Shown here in pieces: positions 63,626 to 64,000 of a stretch of 64,000 nt of DNA. The first letter of the stretch is position 1, and each line of letters starts with the position of its first letter. The DNA is from Hyphomicrobiales bacterium. Lineage in GTDB: Bacteria; Pseudomonadota; Alphaproteobacteria; Rhizobiales; Rhizobiaceae. Below the pieces are notes generated by a model that saw only the letters and a list, made by a program, of their open reading frames with translations, did no database searches and was not told the origin of the DNA. Both the position numbers and the translations under genes were made by a program. The DNA lies in assembly GCA_900470965.1 (NCBI GenBank), contig UCCS01000051.1:1-64000 (forward strand). The letters run 5' to 3'.

Positions 63626-64000
63626 TCATGCGGCCTTGAGCAAGGGCAGCAGTTGCGCGCCCTGCCGTTTGATCTCCGAAAGATAGGGCGTGTCGGAGAG
63701 CACGAAATGGCTGATGCCGAGCTCCTGGTATTTGCGCAGTGAGCGGGCGACATCTGCGGGGGAGCCGACCAGCCAAGTCGTGCCTGCCCCGCCGCCGCCG
63801 AATTTGCCGGGCGTGGTGTAAAGATTGTCGTCGAGCACTTCACCACGCTGATGAAGGTCGAGCAGGCGCTGCTGGCCGACGGCGACGGCCCGCTGGTGGT
63901 CGTGCCAGCCAGCACCGCTATTTTCTGCCATTTCGGCGACCTTCGCTTCAGCATCGGCCCAAGCTTCTTCTGTCGTGTCGCGGACCAGCGTCGTAATCCT
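63626..64000 (-). CDS. LLM-class flavin-dependent oxidoreductase, C-terminal part (partial)
   Basis: The frame is open from the right edge to the TGA at 63626, about 124 codons. TLVRDTTEEAWADAEAKV, then TTWLVGSPADVARSLRKYQE and ISHFVLSDTPY are the C-terminal pattern of SsuD-type alkanesulfonate monooxygenases and related FMNH2 enzymes. The start lies beyond the window. Confidence 0.8.
   Translation of the reverse strand, partial: RITTLVRDTTEEAWADAEAKVAEMAENSGAGWHDHQRAVAVGQQRLLDLHQRGEVLDDNLYTTPGKFGGGGAGTTWLVGSPADVARSLRKYQELGISHFVLSDTPYLSEIKRQGAQLLPLLKAA

Overview
The window looks like a chromosome segment of a Rhizobium-type alphaproteobacterium. The evidence is the gene content (idhA with a xylFHG-type transporter, thuEFGKAB-thuR, a ROSE-type thermometer before hsp20, a DUF1236 protein), the high GC and codon use, and dispersed palindromic intergenic repeats of the kind described as RIME/ABC-like elements in rhizobia. 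I cannot name the species from sequence alone. Two ends are cut: a 13-codon gene tail at the left edge and a flavin-dependent (LLM) oxidoreductase at the right edge.

Layout. 1-6.6 kb: small membrane protein, inositol 2-dehydrogenase idhA with an IolR-type operator, a ROK repressor, and the D-xylose-type ABC importer xylF-xylH-xylG. 6.77 kb: tRNA-Arg(CCG). 6.85-19.4 kb: an accessory region that I read as an eroded genomic island. It holds a truncated glyoxalase gene, an isochorismatase/pirin/HlyD/DHA2 efflux set with divergent LysR, several hydrolases and cupins, a frameshifted serine-recombinase remnant, an iteron-like array of nine CGTAAG motifs beside an internally deleted VapE-type replication protein, and the tail of a sugar-transport ATPase. 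19.6-24.8 kb: hypothetical gene, aromatic-ring FAD monooxygenase with divergent MarR, hsp20 with RpoH promoter and ROSE-like leader, two small genes probably in the same stress unit, and a P-loop kinase. 24.8-29.0 kb: a CUT2 sugar ABC importer whose two permeases are fused in one 751-residue protein. 29.2-29.9 kb: IS481-type remnant and a parDE toxin-antitoxin pair. 30.2-36.6 kb: Tat-exported aspartoacylase-like protein, SDR, L,D-transpeptidase, lipoproteins, an isoprenylcysteine-methyltransferase-like protein, and an acyltransferase-SDR pair. 37.2-42.8 kb: a five-gene CecR-YbhGFSR-like export operon. 43.0-44.5 kb: DUF1236 protein and an LpxO/OlsC-like hydroxylase.

44.6-52.1 kb is the complete thuEFGKAB trehalose/disaccharide uptake and oxidation operon with divergent thuR and two identical operator-like sites. 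52.2-58.4 kb is nearly the whole phenylalanine/tyrosine to fumarate plus acetoacetate route (phhA, hpd, hmgA, maiA, fah; only the tyrosine aminotransferase is missing here) with two Lrp-type regulators. 58.8-63.5 kb has a Gfa-type enzyme, an orphan BrnA-like antitoxin and a TetR-controlled EmrAB-type pump.

The least explained part is 14.4-19.4 kb, where replication, recombination and transport-gene remnants lie together. The most interesting regulatory features are the divergent heat-shock intergenic region, the hairpin that contains the ribosome-binding site of the binding-protein gene at 29.0 kb, and the paired operators of the xyl, thu and phh regions.
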